The notes under the pieces are model-generated. The model did no database searches. It had not been told where the DNA came from and was given only the letters and a program-made list of their open reading frames with translations. The translations under genes were made by a program, and so were the position numbers. Below are positions 1 through 12,513 of a stretch of 64,000 nucleotides of DNA, in pieces. Every line of letters begins with the position of its first letter. Positions within the stretch are counted from its first letter, which is position 1. The DNA is taken from the NCBI GenBank assembly GCA_021234155.1, contig JAJEKV010000034.1, positions 1,796,001 through 1,860,000 of the forward strand. The letters run 5' to 3'. The DNA is from Isoetes taiwanensis. Taxonomy: Eukaryota > Streptophyta > Lycopodiopsida > Isoetales > Isoetaceae.

Positions 1-700
1 TGGAATAGCCGGGTTGGGCGGAGAGCTTAGCCTTGGAGGCTGGACTTGTTATTCAGAATTATATTTTTGCTGTTTAAGGTTTGATCTGTGTTCTTGAAGT
101 TGTTTTAAAAAATCTTGACTCTATATCAAATTTCCTGGCAGGATCCGCTGTCTCCACAGATCTTGTATCTTGTCTCTCCACTGCATATGCCATAGATCTC
201 AAAGAATTGCTTCTATATTTTCTGGGTGCTTCTCGGTTCCCCTCTGTATTTTTGAAGTCGTGGAATTTTGAGCAACAAAGATGGTATTCCTTTTTTGGGT
301 CCTGAGATTTTTTGCATGTTTAGACCATGATTGATCACTACAATGTTCTTTTCTTCTTGGTTATATCTATTCCATCAAGTTTGATCTGCTTGACTTAACT
401 TCCATCTGCACCCCTTTTGTGCTTGATCCCAGCTTGCTTTATTTTTGGATTCCAATCTGTATATAAAAGTCCTATTGCATTTTTGACTTGGCCCAGATCT
501 TACCAGAGTGGGTAGCCTCCCCCCCCCCCTCCACGTTGGCATCGTATATGCCAGGTCACACAAGAATTAGGAGGCCCGGCAAAACCTCATGCGGGCGATT
601 GCGAGTGGCGCCGATTCTACAACATCTGTTTTGTTTCAATAAATGAACATTGATCATAGATTAATTGAACACTCTATGCTGCCGACAAACTGCTTCCCTG
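1..700 (+). repeat. Merlin-array 5' repeat (unit B), copy 1
   Basis: Non-coding DNA repeated almost base for base at 6,552-7,260 and, for its first ~330 bases, at 20,117-20,440. All copies contain the short string GGAGAGCTTAGCCTTGG. It precedes the transposase in copies 1 and 2, so it is the 5' part of the same repeated unit. A poly-C tract lies near 521-531 just inside an inverted-repeat-like segment. Short open frames here look like chance. Confidence 0.8.
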
Positions 701-758
701 CTCCCAACAAACAATCTCCAACGAATTTTTTCAACGAGTCACTCAACATGACAAAAAA

Positions 759-1600
759 ATGCACAAAATGCATTATCGATGGAAAATAAACATAAATTCT
801 GAATCCTTGCTTTACACTCTATTTCTTTTTGATCCAAGCCAAAGCCAATCCATTCACCCAAATCTTCAAGCTTTGCTACAAAAAACTAGCACTCCAGCCA
901 ATGCAATTGCCTTATGCATTCAAGTAGGTTTCTTGCCAGAGAGAAGGAATTGCGAGAAATGTCCAAAAACCATGAAGTTGCGAGGAAATACAAAGGGATC
1001 AAGAGACGGGATCAAATGGAAATGCAGAAGTAAGCATTGCAGTTTCACTTGCAGTATTCGTAGAGGAACTTGGTTTTTTGGTAGTAAGTTAACAATTCCT
1101 CAAATGCTAAGGATAATGTATTATTGGAGTATCAAGATGTCCCCAGATATTGCTATGAACGAGTGTTCAATCCACATATATGAGACAATAGTTAACTGGT
1201 ATAACTATCGTCGTGATATTTGCGCAATTGCAATTGAGAAAAATAATGAGGTGATAGGTGGCCCTGGAAAATTGTGGAAATAGATGAGAGCAAGTTCGGT
1301 AAGAGAAAGTATAACAGAGGTAGAAGAGTTGAGGGTAAGTGGGTCTTTGGAAGCATTGAACGAGGATCTAACAAAATGTTCATGGTGACAGTGGAAGGTC
1401 GGACTGCTGATACATTAGTTTCTATTATTTTCAAGTATGTAGCACTTAAAAGTATTATTTGCAATGATTGCTGGAGAGGGTATGACTCAGAATGGTTAGA
1501 ACAGTCAGAATTTACTCATTGTACCGTGAATCATAGTTTACATTTTAAAGATCCAGAGACAGAAGTTCACACAAACAGGATTAAATCCACTTGGATGTTT
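759..1600 (+). pseudogene. Merlin / IS1595 (ISXO2-like) transposase, copy 1, truncated
   Basis: Remnant of a cut-and-paste transposase. Seen: an N-terminal zinc ribbon (NCEKC ... KWKC ... KHC, about 940-1,040), then a DDE core with EIDESKFGKRKYN (first Asp, about 1,270-1,310) and ICNDCWRGYD (second Asp, about 1,460). The third acidic position, Glu in copy 2 (NRIES), reads Lys here (NRIKS), so a catalytic residue is lost. The sequence leaves the family at about 1,594, after ST-W, and the C-terminus is missing. A one-base frame change at the GPGK/IVEID junction (about 1,270) is shared with copy 2. About 50 bases around the probable start codon are deleted relative to copy 2. Family knowledge: IS1595-type enzymes in eukaryotes define the Merlin superfamily. 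Confidence 0.85.
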
Positions 1601-2179
1601 ATAACGACCAAACAGCCCAATTTGTTTGGTAACGATCTGTTCTTGCCAGTTTATTATATTTCTTTGTGTTTTTTTTTGCAGATGGGGCCCCCTTTGGGCA
1701 TATTCATAGCTCTGATGTAGACTGAATAAGAATCTACAAAATCGATACAACAGTTTGAAGTGTCTAAGAAGCTAGGGTTTTTTTTTGTGAATTTTGATAT
1801 GGTGGTGCTTGGAGAGAAGAGAAAGACCAACTATTTATGATAAGTCTTGAGCTCAATAAACTAATTCCTATTGTAAAAAGGATCTAAACTAAGGTTAAGG
1901 TCCAACTTCAAAGAGAAAAAGGCCCAAGGTCTGAAATCAAAGTTTTAAAGCCTTTATGTCCATTTATTTATAGAAAGAAGGAAAATTTTAGAAAAAGAGG
2001 GCCAACTATTTTTATAAGCATGATATCATTTTGAAGGGCAAAACCTTTTATTATCCTATATAAGGGCGGCATCGAACTATTGAATGGAAGCATACAGCAG
2101 CCACGGGCTCCCAGATCCTACACTTTTGGTGACGTCAGCAGCATCTGCTACAGTGAGACCAGCTACAATTGTTTCTGGA
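1601..2179. other. unclassified AT-rich DNA, no gene seen
   Basis: Replaces the 3' half of Merlin copy 1. It holds oligo-T runs and no reading frame I can support. The abrupt break at about 1,594 suggests an insertion or deletion joined foreign DNA to the transposase. Confidence 0.4.
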
Positions 2180-2438
2180 CCAACTTCGGCATCAGCCGTA
2201 CCAATTCCGACCAACATCGATTCTACCTAGACGACTTGATTCAATCGGACTTTGACCTAGCAAATCCTTCTTCTACTAATTCTAAGCCATTTCATTCTAT
2301 TTGCAAAATAACCTAAGCCAGAACTGATAAATTCTTCGTTAATCTCAGTGATCTTGTGGAATTCCAACTCTGAAGCCTTTCCTAAATTTGTGCAATTGCT
2401 AGTAAAGAGTCTCTAATCTTGATTTGAATTATCTTTAA
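2180..2438 (+). repeat. Merlin-array spacer (unit A), copy 1
   Basis: About 250 bases matching 19,835-20,060 at roughly 90 percent by eye; both copies contain GAAGCCTTTCCTAAATTTG. At 20,060 unit A runs straight into unit B. Here it is interrupted at 2,438 by the retroposon and unit B resumes at 6,504, which proves the original order A-B. Confidence 0.8.
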
Positions 2439-2946
2439 GAAGATGCCGTTGGCGCCCAGGGCGCTGTTCTTGGCCGGCTAGGGAGCAGCCACCCTCCCTT
2501 CTGCCCGATCATCACAGCGGTGGTTCATGAAGAAATAGTTGTGGTTTTTGTGGTTAGCAGGGCAGATGGATTTGCTCTCCAGGAGAATTGGAAAGAAAAA
2601 AAATCTATTGGAGGGATTCAATGCATCTTTTCGGTGGCATTCTTGCAGCATATATCCTCTAACGAGGATGTGCTCTTTGTAAGGTAGGATTTGTCTTGTG
2701 GTTTTTTCGCTTTGGTACAGGGATCTGTTCTAGGGCTTTTCCTTTTGTGCCACCGGACAGAAATGGCAAGCAAAATCTGAGCATGATTGGTTCGGTGTTT
2801 GTGGATGCAACTCGTTTCTTCACGATCTGCACCAGGAGTTAGTTTCTTGCTGCTGGGCGTTGTTTTGGAGCAGGAGCATTTTGAAGGTGCTGCCTGCAGG
2901 CCCAAATCCGACCTGCAAGAAATGGGTTCCAGGATGCTGTAGTCCC

Positions 2947-5592
2947 TTTTTTTTTTTTTGAAGAACGTGTTTTACTTCATATTATACACTCAAAATATTA
3001 CAAAGTACTTCCAGAAGTAAGAAATGTCCCTGAAGCATCAATCACTTTTAGATGATCACTCCATATTGGAAATTTAATACGATCAGGCCAATTGGAGATC
3101 TGAAAGCAATTATACAACTTCTTACGAATTTCTTGAAGCACCACCTGAGAAGAAATACGCTTATCATAAAAGACCTTTCTTCGCCTTCGCTTCCATACAC
3201 TCCATATTAGCCAAGACTTTGCCATGTGAAATGCAATCCTTTTAGAAGCAGTCCACTGATTTGGATAAATACCCAAAAGAAAGTGCTGACTATCCGAAGA
3301 TACTCCAAAAAGAGAATGCAGCCAGGACCTAAGGCTACTCAGCTCTGCACACAAATATAAACAGTGCTCCAATGTTTCAATGCACCGCTCATACATTGGG
3401 CAAAGTGGGTTTACTCCCGGCTTAAAGCGATGGACCATCTCATTAACTCTCAAAGAGCGATGAATCACCTGCCAAAGTAGAACATTTACCTTTGGAGGAT
3501 TATATTTAGACCAAACAAGGTTCCAGATGGATTGCCATTGAGAAGGCAAAGTCTGTAAGTGCCATTTTCGAGAAGGTGATAAAGTATTTGAGGAGGTAAG
3601 CAATCTGTAGCATGAACTTACTAGCTTCTTGCCTTCTTTAATATCTTGAACAAAGTTCCAGCATCTCTTGTTACCCACCTTCTTAATTAGAGGAAGAGCA
3701 CTTGCTACATAAGCCCATATACTGATATCTTTATCCAACAACCCATATATCTCCTGAAACCATTGCCAAGGAGCAATGTCAATACCAAAATACCACTGTT
3801 CAATAGAAATAATACCTGCTCTCCTCCACCTCGTTTGGGAATGCGCATGCATAAATTCTACAACTGGGTGTAGTTGTCCATGAGTATACAAAGGCAACCA
3901 CAGAAAGGGGGAAGATGCCCGAGACAAGCTTCCTACAAATGTAATCACTGGCTGGACTACCTTCCAGCCCGGCAAGCCTTTCAAGATCGGAGAGGCATGT
4001 GAAGAAGCTTTCAATGGACATAACAATGCCCAAGGGAGCTCAATTCTCACACCTCGCTTATGAAAAACCATACACTTCTTTACTGATTGTTTAAGTAAGC
4101 ATCTTTCAACAAACTGAACAATAGCTTAGAAGCTAAGACCTTACCCTGCAAAGAAAGATCCAACATACCAAGTCCTCCTTGTTGTTTAAACAACATACAT
4201 TTCTTCCACGCCACCTTCACAGTGCCTCCTTGATCGGTACACCAGACAAAATCTCTTACAATCTTTTTTATCTCTGCAAACTTAGAAGCTGGAGGCAATA
4301 GAACCGAAACCAAATAAATGTGCGTATTGTTCAATACTGACTTAGCTACTTGAATTCTACCTGCCAAGGATAACTTTGAACCTCTCCACCAAATCAATTG
4401 CCTTTGTAAATTTAAGATAATTTCATCCCATGCTTCATTCATGTCAATATCTAAACCAAAGGGGACTCCTAGAAGCTTTGTCTTTGCAGATGGTACAACA
4501 ACCTTCCAGGCATACTCATATAAAAAAATGCGAACCTTCCTTCCCCACCCATAAAGCACTACACTTAGCCCAATTAAGGAGACAGCCAGATGCAATTAAA
4601 AATATATCCAAAATCTTTTTGATTATCTGCACATTATTCTCTTCACCATCCACTAGCAAGAAGGTATCGTCTGCAAACTGATTAACCAAAACCTGTTCAC
4701 CTTCCTCCAATAATAATCCCTTTACCAAACCATCCTTTTCAACCTCATGCAATAGTTGCGAAAGTCCTTCTGCCACTATAGTAAACAAAAAGGAGCTAAA
4801 GGGCAACCTTGCCTTATTCCACGTTCAATTGGAAAAAGCACCAATGGTTCTCCATGATACAGTACTACCCCCTTAGCAGAAATCAACATTTTTTGCATCA
4901 TAGATCGGAAACCAGACCCAAATCCCAATTTCAAAAGCATGGCATCCAAGAAAGTATACTTCACACTATCATAAGCTTTAGCAAAATCCAATTTTAAATA
5001 TAGAAGATTTTGACCTGAACATTGGGCCCAATGAACTCCTTCATATGCTGCCACTATATTATGAAAAATTTGTCGACCTGGAAGAAAGCCTGACTGAGCC
5101 GCATCTATTCTCAATCCCAAAACCTGTTTAAGTCTTTCTGCATAGGCTTTTGCAATAATTTTATAGATAGTAGATAGAAGAGTTATTGGGCACCAATTAT
5201 GAATGCTCACAGGTTCTTTCACTTTAGGAAGAAGAGAAATCAAACCCGTATTCAAAATCCTATCAAATTGATGTGAAGTACGCAAATCTTTGTAGGCCTC
5301 CATAATGCTTACTGACGTCCATTCCCAATACCTTTTAAAAAATTCTACAGGGATACCATATATACCTGGACATTTATCTGAAGCCAACTCAAATGTTGCG
5401 GCTCGCAATTCAGACATGGAAAGTGGGGCCTCTAACAATTGAGATTCCTCTTGTGAAAGAATTGCATGAACCTTAGAAAGCACAATATCCTGCATTACAT
5501 CTTCATGAGGCAAGTGTTTAACCTTAAAAAAAGTTTCAAAGTATTGAGTAAGGGACTGCTTAATCTCATTTGGCTCTGTCATCTATTAACAG
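2947..5592 (-). mobile_element. LINE, 5'-truncated, nested inside the retroposon
   Basis: A minus-strand non-LTR retrotransposon that ends at a 13-T run on the plus strand (2,947-2,959), its poly-A tail. Candidate degenerate target duplication: GCTGTAGTCC at 2,936-2,945 and GCTATAGTCT at 5,593-5,602 (8 of 10). The 5' end lies just upstream of the reverse transcriptase, so ORF1 and the endonuclease are missing, as is usual for truncated LINE copies. Confidence 0.75.
2998..5582 (-). pseudogene. LINE ORF2 remnant: reverse transcriptase and zf-RVT
   Basis: Four minus-strand blocks in order (5,582-4,776; 4,806-4,516; 4,595-4,080; 4,071-2,998) form one broken ORF2. Seen: LISLLPK, LKLDFAKAYDSV, the RGIRQGCPLAP motif, the catalytic FADD in QFADDTFLL (about 4,670), then a long tail with WSKYNPPKVNVLLWQ and C-P-M-Y-ERCIETLEHCLYLC, which is the zinc-binding zf-RVT region found behind plant LINE reverse transcriptases. 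Frame changes near 4,790, 4,560 and 4,075 show it is inactive. The apurinic endonuclease expected upstream is absent. Confidence 0.9.
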
Positions 5593-6503
5593 GCTATAGT
5601 CTATGCAGTCAGACACAAACACAATTGACATCTTGCGCTCCTTACTATTTCAAAGTCTTTGACAAAGACTTGCCGAAAGGGTAGATCCATTTGGATGCCG
5701 ACCCATAAAGCGAAGAACAGATCTGCAAGATTAGGTAAAGATGTTTCCTTGAATCTTTTCATCAGAGGACAACAAAATTCATTCTTTTGGAAAGAAGTAA
5801 GTCTATCGCCCTTCCTTTTCTGCTCTTTCTTGCTAGCAGGAAGAACCGGGTTTTTGCATTTGATGTATCAGGAAGATTCTTCTGTCAAAGGAATTGCAAG
5901 GTCTGACACTGATTTATGCTGGAGTGATTCAGAAAACAGGTTATTGGCAAATACTTGGAATTTCTTAGCACTTTATTTGCTTTTTCAATTACTGCTATGA
6001 TTGAAGAAGCCATTCAAGATCTGAAGCTTGAAGACAATTTGGTGCTGATGCCAAATTTTTCTTTGATACCAACCCACTTATGGATATGGTTTGCTTAAAT
6101 ACTGCTACGTTTGAGCTGTGTGCTAAGATCAGGTACTGATGCCTGAATTCCATTCTATTTGGCTACTCTGATACCTAGGCCTTGTGAAGCAAGGTGCATA
6201 TATCTTCCTCTTATTTTTGTTGTTCAGATTATTTGTAAGTGCCCTTGATGAGACGAATTATTTCCAAGTGCCTCTTGGCAACTACAGATCCTCATGCTTA
6301 ATCTGGTTACGATGCGGATAGACCTTATGAGCTTCTCAAGGGTATCAGCTTTTAGAGCAATTAATAAGTTCCTGCATGTAGAGAATGAAGATGTCGAGAT
6401 TACTCCTGTAGTAATTCTTTACAAGCAGTGTAACATTGTACTTTTTAATCTTTTAATATAAAATATAGAAATTCGTACCCTCGAAAAAAAAAAATATCTT
6501 TAA

Positions 6504-7455
6504 ACCTCTTCTCCTTCCTAAAACTTAGTCTTTCTTTGGAATTCTCTTGCTCTGGAATAGTCGGGTTGGGTGGAGAGCTTAGCCTTGGAGGCTGGACTTG
6601 TTATTCAGAATTATATTTTTGCTGTTTAAGATTTGATCTATGTTCTTGAATTTGTCCTAAAAAATCTTGACTCCATATCAAATTTCTTGGCAGGATCTGT
6701 TGTCTCAACAAATCTTGTATCTTGTCTCTCCACTGCATATGCCATAGATCTCAAAGAATTGGTTCTATATTTTCTGGATGCTTCTCGGTTCCCCTATGTA
6801 TTTTTGAAGTCGTGGAATCGATTTTCTGGAGTTTCAATGAGTTTTTGAGCAACGAAGAAGGTATTTCTTTTTTGGGTCCTGAGATTTTTTGCATGTTTAG
6901 ACCATGATTGATCACTACAATGTTCTTTTCTTCTTGCTTATATCTATTCCATCAAGTTTGATCTGCTTGACTTAACTTCCGTCTGCACCCCTTTTGTGCT
7001 TGATCCCAGCTTGCTTTATTTTTGGATTCCAATCTGTATATAAACGTCCTATTGCATTTTCGACTTGGCCCAGATCTTACCAGAGTGGGTAGCCTTCGTT
7101 ATCCCCCCCCTCCCTCCACGTTGGCATCGTATATGCCAGGTCACACAAGAATTAGGAGGCCCGGCAAAACCTCCTGCGGGCGATTGCGAGTGGCGCCGAT
7201 TCTATAACATCTGTTTTGTTTCAATAAATGAACACTGATCATAGATTAATTGAACACTCTATGCTGCCGACAAACTGCTTCCCTGCTCCCAACAAACAAT
7301 CTCCAACGAATTTTTTCAACGAATCACTCAACATGACAAAAAAATGCACAAAATGCATTATCGATGGAAAATAAACATAAATTCTGAATCCTTGCTTTAC
7401 ACTCTATTTCTTTTTTATCCAAGCCAAAGCCAATCCATTTTTTAATCTCATTTTC
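6504..7455 (+). repeat. Merlin-array 5' repeat (unit B), copy 2
   Basis: Second copy of unit B, leading straight into transposase copy 2. Compared with copy 1 it keeps the sequence around 7,440 with the probable start codon. A C-rich segment at 7,087-7,117 (GTAGCCTTCGTTATCCCCCC) is roughly inverted-complementary to 19,680-19,715 and closely to 20,690-20,725. Confidence 0.8.
7087..7117 (+). repeat. candidate Merlin left terminal inverted repeat
   Basis: CCTTCGTTATCCCCCCC here matches, on the opposite strand, GGGGGGGGATAACGAAGG at about 20,692-20,710 and GGGGTAACGAAAGCC at about 19,696-19,712 downstream of the transposase. Length about 30 bases, imperfect, low complexity at one end. I could not find the 8-9-bp duplication usual for Merlin, so the ends are uncertain. 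Confidence 0.45.
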
Positions 7456-7461
7456 TTGGCC

Positions 7462-7962
7462 ATGGAATTCAATAACACCCAAATGAGTGTTAGCAGTCTT
7501 CAAGATTTGCTACAAAAAACTAGCACTCCAGCCAATGCAATTGCCTTATGCATTCAAGTAGGTTTCTTGCCAGAGAGAAGGAATTGCGAGAAATGTCCAA
7601 AAACCATGAAGTTGCGAGGAAATACAAAGGGATCAAGAGACGGGATCAAATGGAAATGCAGTAAGCATTTCATCATTTGCAGTATTCGTAGAGGAACTTG
7701 GTTTTTTGGTAGTAAGTTAACAATTCCTCAAATGCTAAGAATAATGTATTGTTGGAGTATCAAGATGTCCCAAGATATTGCTATGAACGAGTGTTCAATC
7801 CACATATACGAGAGAATAGTTAACTGATATAACTATCGTCGTGATATTTGCGCAATTGCAATTGAGAAAAATAGTGAGGTGATAGGTGGCCCTGGAAAAT
7901 TGTGGAAATAGATGAGAGCAAGTTCGGTAAGAGAAAGTATAACAGAGGTAGAAGAGTTGAGG
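7462..7962 (+). pseudogene. Merlin / IS1595 transposase, copy 2, N-terminal part
   Basis: Begins at ATG 7,462 (MEFNNTQMS), which gives a zinc ribbon (CEKC ... KWKC) and the segment leading to the first catalytic Asp (EIDESKFGK, about 7,905-7,935). TGG in copy 1 (NWYNYRR) is TGA here at 7,825-7,827, a premature stop. The frame change before IVEIDES is the same as in copy 1. The gene is cut at 7,962 by the Ty3 element and resumes at 19,041. Confidence 0.85.
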
Positions 7963-8552
7963 TGTTTGGGGTCTGGGTTCGGGAACTCCTGGAAGACAGC
8001 CCTCTGTGAGGACCCGTGGATCTAACAGGAGAGTCCGGGGGACTATGTCACGCGGGATTTGCTGAAAGAGAAGAAAAGGAAGAGAACAGAACAAATGAGA
8101 GAAAGATGATAAGCTTCCTTGATATCAATGATGAAAATACATGAGCTCTCGCAATAGAGAGAAAACTGAAGTGAGACAAGACTCAAAACTCATCTAAAAA
8201 CTTATGAGCTAACTCTACTCATATATATAGTACAATGGCCTTGGGCCCAATATAGACACTCTGACTGATCTCGGTGCCGACTCCTGGAAGGAGGCCTGAT
8301 TTGCAGGAATGTTGGCGGTGCCTCTTGAAGTGCCTAGAATCACGCTGACGCTGACGCGGGCGGTGACGGGCCGTCACTTGTCTGAGCGGCGCCTCTTGTT
8401 GACCGCCAAAGGCTTTGATCAAGGTGGCTTTGCTTAGTCTTCTCAGGAGGCTTGGATGTCCGACCGTGGTTGATCGAGGATCTTTGAGCTTTACCTCGTC
8501 CGGACGTATGCATGAATAGTCCCGTGCACAGGGAGGCACAGATTCACTAACA
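7963..8552 (-). repeat. 3' LTR of the Ty3 element
   Basis: 590 bases from TGTTTGGGGTC to CACTAACA on the plus strand; it pairs with 18,464-19,040. Because the element reads leftwards this is its 3' LTR. Confidence 0.9.
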
Positions 8553-8563
8553 CCCCCACCAAA
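8553..8563 (-). other. polypurine tract
   Basis: On the minus strand TTTGGTGGGGG directly precedes the TGTTAG start of the 3' LTR, the expected place for the plus-strand primer of reverse transcription. Confidence 0.6.
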
Positions 8564-8758
8564 CGACACCGAGTGAAGAAAAGGAGGAAGCGCTTGGAGG
8601 GCTGAAGCCATCGGGCCTGAAAGTGATCCTCACGGGAGTGAGGACGGGCCCCATTATGGTACTGGCTGATGAGATCTTGGCGTGATTGAAGAGCTTGAGG
8701 TGTGTCTTGGCCAAGGGCAGGATCAGCATCAATAAGAAAACGAGAGCGTACCATGTCT

Positions 8759-11700
8759 TCAAGTGCAGCGTGGGCGTCTGAAGAAATGTACTGACACTCC
8801 ATGAGGAGACAGGTCTGAAGGCCAAAGGCACTGACGCTGGCATTTGGATTGCAGTGAAAAATGGGACGCTGCCGATTTAAGGAGCTTAGCAAAATGCATT
8901 TGAGGGCAGCGCAAAATCCTGCTTTGAAGATGGACGTATGGATCGTGAGGTGGAGGCGTTCTGCAAGAAGGTGTTGAAACCATGAAGCGCATCCGCGGGT
9001 TGTTGCCAACCACGCTCATTAGCAATGTAGATCCAATTGGTGGTGTTGTCCAGAGTAGCACCTTCTTCCCAATGTGATCGGCGAACAAAACGTGGATCCC
9101 ACCGAGATCCGTCGAGATCCGAGGTGGTGTCCGGCCGCATGACCATCCATGACCTTTGTCCAAAAAGGAAGGGCGCCAATCGAAGTCGAGAACCCGGGCG
9201 CGGGAGGTACACCTGTGGGAAGCATAGGGAGAAGGAACCATGCCCGTGGGCGTGGGTTCTTGAAAGCGCCTCCCCGAATTGACCGACAAGATCTGGATCA
9301 AGTGCCCGACACCGGCGATCCCAAAGAGAAGCGGAGAGAGTTGAGTTGACAGAGGGCTATCCCATCCCGTGGGGACCGCCTTTGCTATCCAAAAGAGCAC
9401 AGAATCGATTGTAACCAAATGAGGTGTCGATATAGACTTGTGCATAGGGAAGATCTTCGGATGTCCCGGATACTTCCTAATTTGTTGCGGCGCTTCCGCT
9501 TGCCGAGAGGTAAATGATTGGCAAGCTCGGGCATGTACTCGATGAAAAGTTTTGGTCCGAAAGCAGGATCCGCAAGATATGGATTGTTATCCCGAAGCAC
9601 CCATTGCGCAGTGATGGGGTCACCCCGAAAAGTCGGGCGTGGCCCATTGCCAAAGTTTTCCCGGTATCACCCGGATAGAAATCATGAAAGATATAAGCCA
9701 TGGGCTGAACCACGCGGAAAGTGAGAAAGTCTGGATCGGCACACAGTTGTATGAGATCAAAGACAACAAGGGCACAACACAACCCTTTGTCTTCAATGGA
9801 GAGTTCCTACCAAATCCGAAAAAATCAAGATTTGCCGATGGGATATCCACAGGGCCATCACCGTGCGTGCCACTTTGAAAGGAAGAGGTGGCGCCGAGCA
9901 ACCACATAATCATGATAGCGTGGAGGGAGCTGGGAAGTCCACCGGCATTCTGCGGAAGAATTGAAGTCCGGGCGCCAAGTTTGGTTTGAGCCTCATCGCC
10001 AGATCAATAGCTTGCTGCAGCTGTTGTTCGAGATCACGGATCCTATTTTCCTTTTCAAGTAGGAGGCGTGACTGGTCACGGACCCGCTTCTGAGAAGGAT
10101 TGGCCTGGGAGGAAGATTTCCCCGGTGTATTGAGACGAAGCACGCAATCTCCGCGTCATCGAAGTATTTTCTCTCGTTTCGCACCTCCAGTAGTTTATCT
10201 TGAAGAGAGGTGATCCGGTCCGTTCTGTAGAAAGCCGAGCCGTCAAGGAGGCAACTTGAGCGCCTCGGGCTGAAAGATTTTGAACTTGAGTGCGAAGTTT
10301 TCACACATTCGAGTACAAGGCATTGAGTTTAGCAATATCTTCATCCTTGGTACTCGTGAGAGCAGCTTTTGGACTTGTTATGCTCCAAGAGAGTCTCAAT
10401 TTCGACCGAGCCGAGCCTTGTGACCGCGAGTTGGCTGACTTGAGCTTGTGTACTTTTGAGATCCGCATGAGCCTGTAAGAGAGCTTCATGCTTGTCTTGA
10501 AAGTTTGGCCTCCGTGAGTTGCAACTTGGGCCGTTGCTGCTTGAAGGTCTTGGTGCACCGCATCAGAGGCCTCGAGTGCCCGTTGAACCCCGCTCATAAG
10601 AGCGTCTTGGGATTCCTGTAACTTAAGTGCAGCAGCTTGAGCATCCTGCTGATACTGATACAACAACTGACGAGGGTGTTGTGGTGGTGGAACTGGCTGT
10701 TGCCTGGTGTGGGAGGTTTGGGAAAAATGGTGGGAAGTGGATGGTGTAGCGGAGGAAGAAACAGTGACATGAGTGTGACTGTGGTCATGACCATGGGAAG
10801 ATGGGCGTGATGTGCCAACTTGGTGATTGACTGGAAGGGAGCGCTGAGTGGAAGTATGAGAATTTGGTGGTGTGGGAGGGAAGTAATGACGGATGAGGGC
10901 TTGAAAGTGCCCTCCCACAGAAACTTCAGAAATGGAAGTGGTACCCCGAAGGCGGTCCATTTCTTGGAGAAGACGATAGAACATCATTTGGGGCCAATCT
11001 ATGTGGTGCTTGGAGTGTGTAGCAGTAAGGACCAGGTTATAGAAAGGCTTATTGATATGGGTGTTCTTGATAGAATACCCCAGGAATTTGCGCCACAAAA
11101 ATTTCACAAAGGTCTCATGAGGCTTGTCGATATTGGTCAGACGATGGACATTGGCGTGATAAGCGGTGTCGCCCAAACTCGCGGACATCAATATCCCGTA
11201 TAGCGTACCATGATACACAAGGAGTGTGCAAGGGAATATGAAATACCTCGAAATCAAGTGTTGAGTCAAGGAAATAGTGGTGCCATCGACCCGCGATGGG
11301 TGTACCCTTTGGGGCTGTTAACAATATTGGCGATGAATTGCCGCGAATCGGGCGTGATTTGGAGCCGGAAGTTCCATTTGAGAAAATTCAGAAAGCTGGT
11401 GTCGCTCAAATGACTTCTTTATTGGGGCCAACAAGGGCTTCACGGAAAAAGTGGGCGCAAGAAGGATACAGATGCAAAAGAGCCGGATCCTTGGGAGCAA
11501 AGAGCTTGAAGTGTAGAAAATCAGGGGCGAGCCATGGGAATGATTTGCGAACGAAAAGAGATGCCAAAGGCGGAAGACGAAAGTCGAAAGCACGGAGGAT
11601 GAAGGCGCAGGAGCGAAAAAGGTTTGTTTTAGGGCTAATAACCGAGGCTAAGAGGTAAGAAGAGTGCGAAACAGAACCGCTGATGATGCCAGTGTCAAAA

Positions 11701-12500
11701 GATGCGAAGAAGGGGATTGAGAGGCAAAATTTGGCTAAGTCCCCAAAAACGTAAGGGAGAAGCAATGAACGGTGAGGATGAGACGTGAAAGAAAGATCGG
11801 ATGTGACAGATGGCAAAGGACATCCATTAATGTTCGACGGGCGTGGAAAGAAGGAATGGCATTCAATGCCGGGTAACTCGAAGTGGGATATCATTAAAAG
11901 GAATGTGTCGAAGGTACCATGGCTAGATATGCGGCGGAGAACAGATTCTCATATTAGAAACCGCCTTTGCATTGCAAACACGCTGGCGATTTGTGTGATT
12001 GGTCCACGCCGACAAGGAGGTCCTCGGGGCTATATAAGACGAAACCGAGAAAACGGCGGCATCCGATGGCGCCAAGATGGCCGCCGGTTTGAACGAAGAT
12101 TGCACCATGCCGAATTTAACCGCCGAGTGGATCACTTGTAAGATGAACTGTTCGATCTCGGCGCTGCCACAACCGTGGCATCCGCATGGACGGCTGGTGT
12201 GCCGGGATGGCTGAACATCCCGACCAAGACCAACGGGATGGAGGTGGTTCTCGCACCTTCGGGATCCGGAGCGTAACCTCTACCATCTCCTCTCGCATCA
12301 CCTCTGCTCCAACCCCGAGTAGAGGGTTTTTCCTCTTAGGACTTAGTAGATAGGGCTCGAGCCCGCTTTTTGTATATAGGGCGCGCCCATAGCGGAAGTA
12401 GCCGGGTCGCGCGTGCCCACATTTTGTAAAAATCTCCACTATAATATAATCTACCGCCTTTCTAGTCACTTTCACGTGGTGTTTGATTCTTGAACTGCCT
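8759..12500 (-). pseudogene. extra coding region between integrase and 3' LTR, decayed
   Basis: Overlapping minus-strand frames (best: 11,894-11,406, 11,269-10,301, 10,143-9,910 and 9,445-8,759) look like one or two long broken genes. The stretch around 11,269-10,900 has FVKFLWRKFLGYSIKN and HHIDWPQMMFYRLL, which recalls the plant retroelement accessory protein sometimes labelled a putative plant transposon protein. It is followed by a Ser/His/Pro-rich linker and a glutamine-rich coiled coil (ENRIRDLEQQLQQAIDLAMR, about 10,040). The role is unknown; in Athila relatives this place holds an envelope-like or gag-related gene. I cannot choose between those. Confidence 0.5.
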
Positions 12501-12513
12501 CGTGTTTGGATGT

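Larger units (their letters stand above)
2439..6494 (+). mobile_element. poly-A retroposon with 9-bp target duplication, itself interrupted
   Basis: TATCTTTAA occurs at 2,430-2,438 and again at 6,495-6,503, the second copy directly after an 11-A run (6,484-6,494). Taking one copy out restores the A-B junction seen uninterrupted at 20,060. This is the signature of target-primed reverse transcription of a plus-strand element. Its own sequence is only 2,439-2,946 and about 5,600-6,494; the middle is an opposite-strand LINE. I see no reverse transcriptase in its own part, so it is a non-autonomous or 5'-deleted retroposon, or a retrocopied transcript. Confidence 0.8.

Noticed and set aside
8219-9445. 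Several overlapping long open frames on both strands of the Ty3 3' region
   Set aside because: Listed only as one decayed accessory region; the plus-strand frames are shadows in GC-rich sequence.
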